Source: Cyanobacteria bacterium SZAS-4
GTDB lineage: Bacteria; Cyanobacteriota; Vampirovibrionia; Obscuribacterales; Obscuribacteraceae
Assembly: GCA_018266255.1 (NCBI GenBank)
Contig: JAFEAT010000003.1
Coordinates: 186,001-250,000, forward strand
Reading direction: 5' to 3'
Length of the DNA: 64,000 bases
Positions 44,128-51,434 of this stretch are shown in pieces. Positions within the stretch are counted from its first letter, which is position 1; each line of letters starts with the position of its first letter. Both the position numbers and the translations under genes were made by a program. The notes beneath the pieces are model-generated. The model searched no databases, was not told the DNA's origin, and was given only the letters and a program-made list of their open reading frames with translations.

Positions 44128-45156
44128 TCAGGTCGTCCTTGTCAAAATGTAATCGACCAATTCTTCAAGCGAAGTTTTGTACGGGCTTGGTTGAAGGACG
44201 TTGAGACTATCTTTTGCAGAGCGTCCGTATTTTCTTGCCATTTCGACCGTCTTTTCGACGCCGCCACTTTCGCGAATAACCGTCAACGCTTTTTGCGTTC
44301 CTTCGGGTTCATTGATAGCGCGTGTTTTGATCAATTCTTCAAGTGTCTTCGAGGCGGCGTCGCCACGTTCCAAAACAAATAGCGTTGGCGCAGTGAGAAT
44401 TCCGCTCTGCAAATCGCTGCCGGCTTCTTTGCCCATCTGCTCTGTGTTGCCTGTGACGTCGAGCAAATCGTCAACGACCTGGAAGAGGATACCGAGATTG
44501 CGACCATACTGTTTCAAAGATTCGATTGTTTCGTTCGGGCAGCCATTTAGAATCGCTCCACTGTGACTGGCTGCGGCAAACAACGATGCAGTTTTGCAGA
44601 ATGATTTGTGAATATACGCTTCCCAGTCAACAGAAGTGAGATATTGAGCGCGCATCTGTCTGATTTCACCGGCGCACAAATCACCAAGCACCTGTCCGTA
44701 AATTCCGACGATGACCGGATTCATGATGCGTGCAAGACAAATTGATGCTTGTGCGAAAAGAAGATCGCCAAGCAGAACAGCGACTTTGTCATTCCATCGA
44801 CGATTTACAGTTTGCTTTCCACGTCTTAGCGAGGCGCTGTCGATCACATCGTCGTGCACCAAACTCGCTGTGTGGATCAATTCTGTCAATACTGCCAGGA
44901 TGAGGTGTAGCCTGCTGAATTCTTGGTCGGGTCTCGACGTTGCGCGAGATGCCAGCAAAGCAATCGCTGGTCTCAAGCGTTTGCCGCCGGCTTGAAAAAT
45001 TTGTGCCAGCAGTTCACCAACAAAAGCGGAATCGTCGATCATGTTCGTATTGAGCATGATCTCAACTTGAGCAAGATCCTGCGTGACCGGCTCCAACAAA
45101 TTGGTCAGGTCCGCAGTGGAAATTGGTGTCGTGGTGAATCCGGAGGCTGTAGTCAT
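44128..45156 (-). CDS. Long-chain polyprenyl diphosphate synthase
   Basis: About 342 residues from ATG 45156; an ATG at 45219 would add 21 residues and I see no good ribosome-binding site at either. It condenses isopentenyl diphosphate with allylic diphosphates. The two aspartate-rich motifs are HDDVIDSASLRRGKQTVNRR (DDxxD) and FQVVDDLLDVTGNTEQMGKE (DDxxD). Lys/Arg binding sites are seen in AGGKRLRPAIALLASRAT and in AGSDLQSGILTAPTLFVLER. The family includes octaprenyl/solanesyl and heptaprenyl synthases for quinone side chains; chain length cannot be read by eye. Co-transcription with resB/ccsA suggests a respiratory-chain module. Confidence 0.9.
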   Translation of the reverse strand: MTTASGFTTTPISTADLTNLLEPVTQDLAQVEIMLNTNMIDDSAFVGELLAQIFQAGGKRLRPAIALLASRATSRPDQEFSRLHLILAVLTELIHTASLVHDDVIDSASLRRGKQTVNRRWNDKVAVLLGDLLFAQASICLARIMNPVIVGIYGQVLGDLCAGEIRQMRAQYLTSVDWEAYIHKSFCKTASLFAAASHSGAILNGCPNETIESLKQYGRNLGILFQVVDDLLDVTGNTEQMGKEAGSDLQSGILTAPTLFVLERGDAASKTLEELIKTRAINEPEGTQKALTVIRESGGVEKTVEMARKYGRSAKDSLNVLQPSPYKTSLEELVDYILTRTT

Positions 45157-45462
45157 GCTTTCGCAGTTGTCATCTGGTTTTGTAAGCTTTCCATATTCTT
45201 CGTTCAATATCAATTGCATTGCGCCGTTTCGGGCAAAGCGAAGAATATTATTAGGAACGTGGCTAGCGTTTTTCTGAACTGAAGCCGATTTTCGGACATA
45301 TTGTCTTCTTTTCGATGACAGATTATGTCAGAGCCTTCGACCAATTTTTAAGCGCCTCAGAAGAAACACGCAAATCTTTGCACACAGGTTTTACCTGGGA
45401 AGCGCAATCTTTGGGCTGCGGCATAATATACTCATGCGAGAAACCGAGAAGTTGGGGGCTTT

Positions 45463-45954
45463 GTGTTACAAGAGCTGAAAAACAGGGTCATGTCAGGCGA
45501 AATCAGATTCGGAGAGGCCCTCAGCCGAGCGCTTCCGAGCGTGCACGGCAAGGTTGCCGACGAACGGATTTTGTGGATGGTCAATGAGATGAATGGCTAT
45601 CCCAATGCACTGGACTGGTATCAGCGCCCTACTGACGACTTCCCGCCTTATCGAGTGGTAAGCGGGCAGCTGAAGTCGGTCGACCCACAAGGCAACCTCG
45701 GTGAGGTGAACCACCCTCTAGCCGCCAAGGGACGATACTTTCTGGCTGCGCCGATTTCCTGGCTCGAAGATGCGTTCCAGATGGAGGGCAACACTGCTCT
45801 AGTCGAAATGCAAGAACTGAGCGCTCACTTCGCCAAGGCAACGGGAGGCGGTGGCGTCGTCTGCAGTTGCAGCAAAGATGAAGTAAATCGCATCTTGGCG
45901 AGCTTCAAGCAAAATTTTGCCGCTCTAATCAACGAAGTAACGTCGAAGAGCTAG
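45463..45954 (+). CDS. Stand-alone AbiTii-domain protein
   Basis: A 163-residue protein (GTG start, GGGGG five bases upstream). The N-terminal two thirds match the AbiTii domain: LQELKNRVMSGEIRFGEALS, then ERILWMVNEMNGYPNALDWY and FPPYRVVSGQLKSVDPQGNL (E-x-N-G-Y and P-x-Y-R motifs). AbiTii domains occur in abortive-infection-type defence proteins, usually fused to or next to an effector. Here the C-terminal half (LAAPISWLEDAFQMEGNTAL, GVVCSCSKDEVNRILASFKQ) is not recognised and no partner gene is next to it. A phage-defence role is only suggested. Confidence 0.72.
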   Translation: MLQELKNRVMSGEIRFGEALSRALPSVHGKVADERILWMVNEMNGYPNALDWYQRPTDDFPPYRVVSGQLKSVDPQGNLGEVNHPLAAKGRYFLAAPISWLEDAFQMEGNTALVEMQELSAHFAKATGGGGVVCSCSKDEVNRILASFKQNFAALINEVTSKS

Positions 45955-45979
45955 TCGCTCTAATTTGGAAGCTGTTAAA

Positions 45980-46387
45980 TCACTCGCCGTGATAGCCGAG
46001 AACGACTAGAACGCAGGCGCCGCCGTGTATGACTTTCAATCCTGCTTGCTCTGCTTTTGCGATCGCTTCGTAATTTTCGGCACCAGGTTGCATCCATAAG
46101 TTCTTGACGCCTGCTTCGATGGCGTCATCCACAACTCTTTTGGTCACCGCTGGTGGTGTAATGATGGAAACCGATTCGACCTTTTCAGGCAGTGACTGCA
46201 AATCTGAATAGCAGGTTTCGCCCAGCACAGTTTGAGCATTGGGATTAACTGGAAATGCTTTGCGTTTGTTTTGTTTGTAACAGACGAGAACTTTGTGTCC
46301 GTACTTATGTTTGTCGTCGCTTGCTCCGACAACCGCGACTGTTGGTGCGGCGAGAAAAGCGTCAATTTTCGAGTCCAGTGATTCCAT
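45980..46387 (-). CDS. CoA-binding domain protein (YccU-like)
   Basis: A 135-residue Rossmann-fold protein of the CoA-binding family. AAPTVAVVGASDDKHKYGHK is the nucleotide loop. PVNPNAQTVLGETCYSDLQS and VSIITPPAVTKRVVDDAIEA then AGVKNLWMQPGAENYEAIAK and VIHGGACVLVVLGYH follow the family consensus ('NP..e.i.G...y.sL..ip', 'fr....i..i..ea...g.k.vW.Q.g'). It lacks the ligase domains of acyl-CoA synthetases. The function is unknown but probably as a CoA- or NAD-type ligand sensor. There is a minor gap to the AbiTii gene, which is convergent. Confidence 0.88.
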   Translation of the reverse strand: MESLDSKIDAFLAAPTVAVVGASDDKHKYGHKVLVCYKQNKRKAFPVNPNAQTVLGETCYSDLQSLPEKVESVSIITPPAVTKRVVDDAIEAGVKNLWMQPGAENYEAIAKAEQAGLKVIHGGACVLVVLGYHGE

Positions 46388-46570
46388 GAATTGCTCCAGC
46401 TGAGGATGAGGAGAGCCTTAGCAGCAACTTGCCCGCCATAAATTGTGAGTCTAGCTAATTTCGATCATTAGAAAAGGAAGCGGCAAAGCCCCTGATCTGG
46501 GATACTTGTTAGCTTGTTAACTGCTGCTGTCAGTATACGACGCGTTCTCTTGAATTATCAGTGAGGAAAT

Positions 46571-47782
46571 ATGACTTCGACACTTTCACAACCGAAGACC
46601 TTTGATTTGGCGCAGGTGCAAACGGCTCTGACAGCAGAGGGTGTGGACGGTTGGTTGTTCTATCACTTTCACGACAACGACCCGATTGCCTTGCGAATTT
46701 TGGGGTTGAGCGGCAGTCACTTCGTCTCACGACGTTGGTTCTATTACGTTCCTGCAAAAGGAACTCCAACAAAGCTGGTACATCGCATTGAGATGGACAG
46801 TTTGGATGCAGTTCCTGGTGACAAAGTTGTTTACCTTGGATGGAAAGAACTAGAAGCGAAATTGAAGGAAATTCTTTCAGGCAAAAAGAAAGTCGCAATG
46901 CAATATTCTCCAGGCAACGCAATTCCGTATGTTTCGCGCGTTGATGCTGGCACTATTGAACTCGTTAAATCGGCTGGATGCGACGTTGTCACGTCTGCGA
47001 ATTTGGTGTCGTATTTCGAAGCAAGACTGACTTCAAGCCAGTTGGAGACGCACATTGAAGCTGTTGAATCGTTGCGAAAAATTGTGTTCGAAGCTTTTGG
47101 ATTGATCAAAACAGCGATCAAAGCATCCAAAAGAATCACTGAATACGAAGTGCAGCAGTTCATAGTCGAATCATATGAGCGCTATGGGTTAACTTCCAAT
47201 TCACCGCCGATAGTGGCAGTAAATGGTCACGCAGGGCTTCCGCATTATCAACCCACCGAAACAGATCACGAAGAAATCCGTGAAAATGACTTCGTTTTGT
47301 TAGACATCTGGGCAAAGAAGAAATCACCAGAAGATGCTGTGTACGGCGATATTACGTGGACTGGATATGTGGGCACAGAAGTTCCACAAAAATTTGTAGA
47401 CGTGTTCGAAATCGTAAGGGACGCGAGAGACGCTGCACTAAACTATGTTCGTGCGGCCGCAAAAGAAGGACGCGAAATCAAAGGCTGGCAAGTCGACGAC
47501 GCAGCCCGCGAGCACATAACAAGCAAAGGCTACGGCAAGGATTTCGTGCACAGAACCGGACATTCAATCTGCACCGAGGTTCACGCAAATGGCGCCAACA
47601 TCGACAATTTGGAAACCCGCGACGAAAGAAAAATAATCGCTAAAACAGCTTTTTCCATCGAGCCCGGAATTTACTTGAGCGACTTCGGTGTAAGAAGCGA
47701 GATCGACGTATACGTAGACAACGCTCAAGTAGTCGTTGCAGGTCAACCTATCCAAACCGAAATCGTAAAAATTCTATCCTAA
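46571..47782 (+). CDS. M24-family Xaa-Pro-type aminopeptidase
   Basis: A 403-residue pita-bread metallopeptidase with an N-terminal creatinase-like domain (residues 1-170) and the catalytic domain. Metal ligands: Asp in VLLDIWAKKKSPEDAVYGDI, then Asp in DITWTGYVG, His in FVHRTGHSICTEVHANG, Glu in FSIEPGIYLSDFG and Glu in VRSEIDVYVDNAQVV. M24 enzymes of this form remove N-terminal residues before proline. Unlike PepQ and PepP there is no clear substrate-arginine block visible, so a proline-specific role is likely but unproven. No signal peptide. Convergent with the esterase gene. Confidence 0.88.
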   Translation: MTSTLSQPKTFDLAQVQTALTAEGVDGWLFYHFHDNDPIALRILGLSGSHFVSRRWFYYVPAKGTPTKLVHRIEMDSLDAVPGDKVVYLGWKELEAKLKEILSGKKKVAMQYSPGNAIPYVSRVDAGTIELVKSAGCDVVTSANLVSYFEARLTSSQLETHIEAVESLRKIVFEAFGLIKTAIKASKRITEYEVQQFIVESYERYGLTSNSPPIVAVNGHAGLPHYQPTETDHEEIRENDFVLLDIWAKKKSPEDAVYGDITWTGYVGTEVPQKFVDVFEIVRDARDAALNYVRAAAKEGREIKGWQVDDAAREHITSKGYGKDFVHRTGHSICTEVHANGANIDNLETRDERKIIAKTAFSIEPGIYLSDFGVRSEIDVYVDNAQVVVAGQPIQTEIVKILS

Positions 47783-47800
47783 GAAAAAACGCTGCGCAGA

Positions 47801-47818
47801 GTCGGTTTCCAAACCGGC
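47801..47818. repeat. REP-like palindrome, copy 5
   Basis: GTCGGTTTccAAACCGGC, the same core as at 21581-21602, lies 19 bp after the M24 peptidase stop and before the convergent esterase gene. Confidence 0.65.
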
Positions 47819-47879
47819 ATCAAGCTTTTGCCGTTCAGCTGTGCGAACGCTCACGTTATATTCGCTCCTTTTACGATAC

Positions 47880-48977
47880 TCACTTACCTTCAACAAAAGA
47901 CAGGATTTGCGAGAATACTTCGGTCTTCTCGTTTCCCGCTGCTTGACTGATTTCGCCATGGTTGAGTGGAACGACTTTTGTGGTGACACCGCCCCCAACA
48001 CCGTGCACTGCTTTTTCAAATTCTTTATGTGCTGCGAGACTATCTCTTCGATTACCGCTGCAAATCATGAGAAATGATGGGTAGGTTTTCCCCTTTTGTA
48101 ACTGAAGAAGTGGTGATGCTTCCGCCAGCACTTTCGGGTCAGTGCCGAAAGCCGTCTTGATCATGTCAGCCACCATCTTGCTCGCTGGACCAGGCAGTGA
48201 GGCTCGCTCAGTCAGATCCAGGCTTGCGGTGTCCAAACTAATGCAGCCTTTCACATCGCTCAGTTTTAGCCCTTTTTCTTTGAGAAATTTTTCGTTTGTG
48301 GCGAGAAGATCCACGAGGTGAGCGCCTGCGGAATGTCCCATTACGTAGATTTTGTTTGGGTCTGCGCCGTAATCGCTGGCGTGGGCTTTAACCCAGGCGA
48401 ATGCGCTGGCGATATCCTCAATCTCTTTCGGATGCATCACCTGCGGTGCCAATCGGTAGTTTGTTGAAATAAATAGAATGCCGTGATTGGAATAGGCAGC
48501 TCCTTTCAGTCCATGCTGCTTCTTATCTCCACGCTTCCACCCTCCACCATGTGCGAACAGAATGACTGGACCAGTCGCGGTGCCCTTGGCCGGAGCGTAC
48601 ACGTCGAGTTTTTGCAGTGGGTCGGAGCCGTAGGCGACATCACGCGCAGTGGCATTAGAATTGCCGATTTTTCTTGCTTCTGCCGAGGCGTCAGGGTCGA
48701 GGAGACTTTCATCTCCACTAGATTGACCTTGCCTCATGCCGACACCCGAGCGTTCCGGTCCCAAGTCGTTTATTCGCTGATTGCCAAAGCGACCACCGGC
48801 ACCCATCAATCCAGCACCGTTTCCCGCTGCACCTTGCGCCTGTCGACGCGCCTTCAAAAATTGAATGACTCTTTCGCGGCGAGACTGATCGGGCTGTTGG
48901 TCTTGTGCTGAGGCTGAAACTTCCGCCACAAGCATGATCACGAACAAAATGAGCATGGAACGAGTAATGTTATTCAA
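47880..48977 (-). CDS. Secreted alpha/beta hydrolase (BD-FAE/lipase-like)
   Basis: A 365-residue protein starting at TTG 48977 because GGAGG sits eight bases before it; the frame extends upstream to 49088 but with poor signals. A signal peptide follows (SMLILFVIMLVAEVSASAQ). After a 90-residue Gln/Arg/Gly-rich linker the hydrolase domain begins. It has the oxyanion motif FAHGGGWKRGDKKQHG, YRLAPQVMHPKEIEDIASAF, nucleophile elbow YVMGHSAGAHLVDLLA and a His in VPLNHGEISQAAG. The type is that of bifunctional feruloyl/acetylesterases and Abhydrolase-3 lipases, which deacylate esters outside the cytoplasm. Confidence 0.87.
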   Translation of the reverse strand: MNNITRSMLILFVIMLVAEVSASAQDQQPDQSRRERVIQFLKARRQAQGAAGNGAGLMGAGGRFGNQRINDLGPERSGVGMRQGQSSGDESLLDPDASAEARKIGNSNATARDVAYGSDPLQKLDVYAPAKGTATGPVILFAHGGGWKRGDKKQHGLKGAAYSNHGILFISTNYRLAPQVMHPKEIEDIASAFAWVKAHASDYGADPNKIYVMGHSAGAHLVDLLATNEKFLKEKGLKLSDVKGCISLDTASLDLTERASLPGPASKMVADMIKTAFGTDPKVLAEASPLLQLQKGKTYPSFLMICSGNRRDSLAAHKEFEKAVHGVGGGVTTKVVPLNHGEISQAAGNEKTEVFSQILSFVEGK

Positions 48978-49141
48978 AATGTGAGCCTCCGACGTACCTG
49001 CTATCACTACCCGAGTCCAGGAAAAAGGTTTCGCAGTTGTGCGAGCTATTTGTGATCTCGGATCTCGGTTCTTCGTTTCCTCGTTCATTCATTTGATTGT
49101 TTTAATTTTTCTCAAAATCTTCCCCAGCTTATGTTTTGGGG

Positions 49142-49273
49142 CTATTTCAACGTGATTGCAAAATAGCAACCGCCCACAGCCGCCGCAAATGCCAGCAAAA
49201 CCAGTGTGAAGATGCCGCGAAATTTCTTTGGGTCGATTTTGTTTGTTTTAGCTTCTGGCTCAGGCGTGCTCAT
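49142..49273 (-). CDS. Small single-pass membrane protein, 43 residues
   Basis: A short reading frame, ATG 49271-49273 to TAG 49142-49144. It encodes a hydrophilic start (STPEPEAKTNKIDPKKFRGI) and one hydrophobic helix (FTLVLLAFAAAVGGCYFAIT) ending LK. Charge follows the positive-inside rule for a single-pass protein. There is no strong ribosome-binding site. It is upstream of and on the same strand as the esterase gene. The composition is convincing, but at this length it needs transcript or homologue support. Unknown function. Confidence 0.5.
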   Translation of the reverse strand: MSTPEPEAKTNKIDPKKFRGIFTLVLLAFAAAVGGCYFAITLK

Positions 49274-49414
49274 ATGGCGCATTCTAACTGTTTGGGTAGT
49301 GAGATTTCGTGAACCGGCTTATTTCGGCGCTCAACATTTAAAATACCCTAACAACCGCTTCCTCTTAGTAAGCTAACATTTTGGGAACTGTCGGGAATTT
49401 AAGCGAATTATCAA

Positions 49415-50662
49415 GTGACCTCAGCAGCTCCTGTATTAGAGCCTCAATCAGCCGAAATAGCGCTCGAACAAAAGCCACAGGTAAAGAAAGCCTTCTACCT
49501 GCCAGAGCTGGATGGGCTGCGCACTGTCGGCTTCTTCTACATGTTCATGGCGCATTCTTCGATCATTCCACAGCCCGGCTCACACTTTTTTCTGGTCGAC
49601 TGGTACAACGTCGTCGTAAAGTGGGGCGTAATCGGTCTTGATATGTTTTTTGTGCTCAGTGGATATCTGATCACCACCTTGCTTTTGAAAGAGCGTTTGA
49701 AGAATGGAAATATTTCTCTGCCGCTCTACTTCAAACGCCGCATGTTGCGCATCTGGCCGCTCTTCTACCTTGTAATTTTTGTCGGTGCGTTTGTCATTCC
49801 ATTCGTCAGCACCAGGCACTTGAACATGCAGATGTACACGAAATTCCTCTGGGATATTTTCGTGCCAATGTTCTTTTTCCTCGGTAATTACGCGTTGATT
49901 TTCAAAGCGTGGACATTGCAGGCACTGACAGCAGGACTAAATTTCCCACTGGCAAACTTGTTTAGACCACTGTGGTCGGTTTGCTCTGAAGAACAGTTCT
50001 ATGTGACCTGGCCATTCATCGTGCGGAAGCTCAAATCATGGCAAGGATTGTCGCTTACCATCGTCGGATTGACGATCATGTCGATGGGCTTTCGCTATTA
50101 CTTCCAGCAATATTCTTTGACACACACGAAAGGAATTTGGACGCCGTCTGATTTCTACCACTACAACACTCTGTGCGGTTTGGATACGCTTATGGCTGGA
50201 GCTTTGATTGCGACCGTGCAACTGCAGTTGCCAGACGTATGGAAGAAAATTTGCAAGCAAGGGGCACCAATTGCGGTGACTGCTTTCGTCATCCTTGGAA
50301 GCATGATCGCATTCCTTCCTGAACCCACAAATAGCGTCTTTATCGTTCCGATGTATCTCGGCATCGCCCTGCTCTGCGGGATGGTGCTCATAGGCACTAT
50401 GTCGTGGGCGCCGCTGCAATCATTTCTATCCCTGTTTGCAGGCATCGGAAAAACTACATATGGAATGTATTTGGTACATCATCCAATTATCGCAATGACC
50501 GAAAACTACCTGCGCAATAAGTTGCACATGCCGTATGACGAAACCTTTTATGCGATCCGCTTTGGTATATCCATGACCCTGACAGTATTGATGGGCCAGT
50601 TACTCTATCGAACCATCGAAAAGCGCCTGGAAGCGCTGCGGAAGAAGTACGCGCGAATCTAA
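49415..50662 (+). CDS. Acyltransferase 3 family membrane protein
   Basis: A 415-residue polytopic protein (GTG start) of the acyltransferase-3 family. These membrane enzymes O-acylate sugars of LPS, peptidoglycan, exopolysaccharide or lipids. Motifs: the first helix AFYLPELDGLRTVGFFYMFM with AHSSII (D-G-L-R and the His), then GLDMFFVLSGYLITTLLLKE with FKRRMLRIWPLFYLVI (R-R-x-x-R-I-x-P). About ten membrane helices are visible. The C-terminal KTTYGMYLVHHPIIAMTENY is the usual late helix. It lacks the SGNH domain of OafA. Specificity is unknown. A hairpin and terminator follow. Confidence 0.9.
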   Translation: MTSAAPVLEPQSAEIALEQKPQVKKAFYLPELDGLRTVGFFYMFMAHSSIIPQPGSHFFLVDWYNVVVKWGVIGLDMFFVLSGYLITTLLLKERLKNGNISLPLYFKRRMLRIWPLFYLVIFVGAFVIPFVSTRHLNMQMYTKFLWDIFVPMFFFLGNYALIFKAWTLQALTAGLNFPLANLFRPLWSVCSEEQFYVTWPFIVRKLKSWQGLSLTIVGLTIMSMGFRYYFQQYSLTHTKGIWTPSDFYHYNTLCGLDTLMAGALIATVQLQLPDVWKKICKQGAPIAVTAFVILGSMIAFLPEPTNSVFIVPMYLGIALLCGMVLIGTMSWAPLQSFLSLFAGIGKTTYGMYLVHHPIIAMTENYLRNKLHMPYDETFYAIRFGISMTLTVLMGQLLYRTIEKRLEALRKKYARI

Positions 50663-50753
50663 CAGTAATGCTATGGCTCACAGGCGCCTGCTCTCGAGCG
50701 TTTAATTCGTTCCGCTGGCGCCTGTGGCGTTATTCGACTTTTGCAGTTACCCG

Positions 50754-50781
50754 AAAAATCAACCGTTATCGGTTGATTTTT
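50754..50781 (+). terminator. Intrinsic terminator after the acyltransferase gene
   Basis: AAAAATCAACC (50754-50764) with GGTTGATTTTT (50771-50781), loop GTTATC, and more Ts after it. A second, GC-rich dyad (CACAGGCGCC about 50680 with GGCGCCTGTG about 50717) precedes it. Confidence 0.85.
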
Positions 50782-50859
50782 TTCTGAACCTGTCAGGCTT
50801 CACCTTGGAATTCTGGAGAAGCTCAGCCTGTTGACATTCCGGGTTGCAATGAGATAACC

Positions 50860-50895
50860 TTGACAGTATTACAGTAATCAAGCATAATACTGTCA
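50860..50895 (+). promoter_or_regulatory. Autoregulated leaderless promoter with perfect operator
   Basis: A sigma-70 promoter, TTGACA (50860-50865) and CATAAT (50883-50888) with a 17-bp spacer. A perfect 11-bp inverted repeat, TGACAGTATTA (50861-50871) and TAATACTGTCA (50885-50895), covers both boxes. The first base of the ATG (50895) is the last base of the right arm and lies seven bases after the -10, where transcription should begin. The message would therefore be leaderless, and binding of the MerR-type product to the dyad should control it. Confidence 0.82.
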
Positions 50896-51431
50896 TGATA
50901 GTCGAAGACTCCTACACGTTAAGCATCGAGGAACTCTCAGAGGAGGTTGTCCGTGTACTTAAAGCTAATAACCTCTTCGCGAGTCATCACGATAATCGAG
51001 TGTCCGCAGCACCTGATATGCGTACCATACGGTACTACTCAAGTCTGGGACTGCTCGACCGTCCTTCCATCGAGGGTCGTGTTGCTAGATACAACAGAAA
51101 GCATTTGCTGCAATTGCTCGCTGTTAAGACGTTGCAGGGAGTATCGCTTCCGTTGTCCGAGATCCAGGAACAACTTTATGGTTTAAGTGAAGCAGAACTT
51201 GAAGCCGTAATTGCCTTCTACATTCCTGAACTAAGTCAGAGAAGCACCGACTCCTACAAGGAATCAATTCGTACCTTAACTTGGCGCGAGATCATCATCG
51301 AACCGGGTCTGAAAATCATGGCAGACGACTCGTGGCTTGGAGAGACAGACCAAGCAGTGCTCGAACAAAAGATACGCGCCGCCCTCGACGTCCTAAAAGC
51401 TAGTGCCCCTGATGTGGCAAATGGAGATTGA
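50895..51431 (+). CDS. MerR-family regulator, probably autoregulatory
   Basis: A 178-residue regulator. The winged-helix domain is in residues about 40-100: SAAPDMRTIRYYSSLGLLDR, PSIEGRVARYNRKHLLQLLA and VKTLQGVSLPLSEIQEQLYG. The RTIRYY-x-x-x-G-L pattern is the MerR signature, but a 38-residue N-terminal extension precedes it (EDSYTLSIEELSEEVVRVLK). The C-terminal third has no cysteines or other obvious ligand site, so it is not a metal sensor of the classic kind. The promoter has a perfect dyad covering -35 and -10, and the gene is followed after 3 bp by the VIT/VWA gene, so it likely governs that protein. Confidence 0.87.
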   Translation: MIVEDSYTLSIEELSEEVVRVLKANNLFASHHDNRVSAAPDMRTIRYYSSLGLLDRPSIEGRVARYNRKHLLQLLAVKTLQGVSLPLSEIQEQLYGLSEAELEAVIAFYIPELSQRSTDSYKESIRTLTWREIIIEPGLKIMADDSWLGETDQAVLEQKIRAALDVLKASAPDVANGD

Positions 51432-51434
51432 AAA

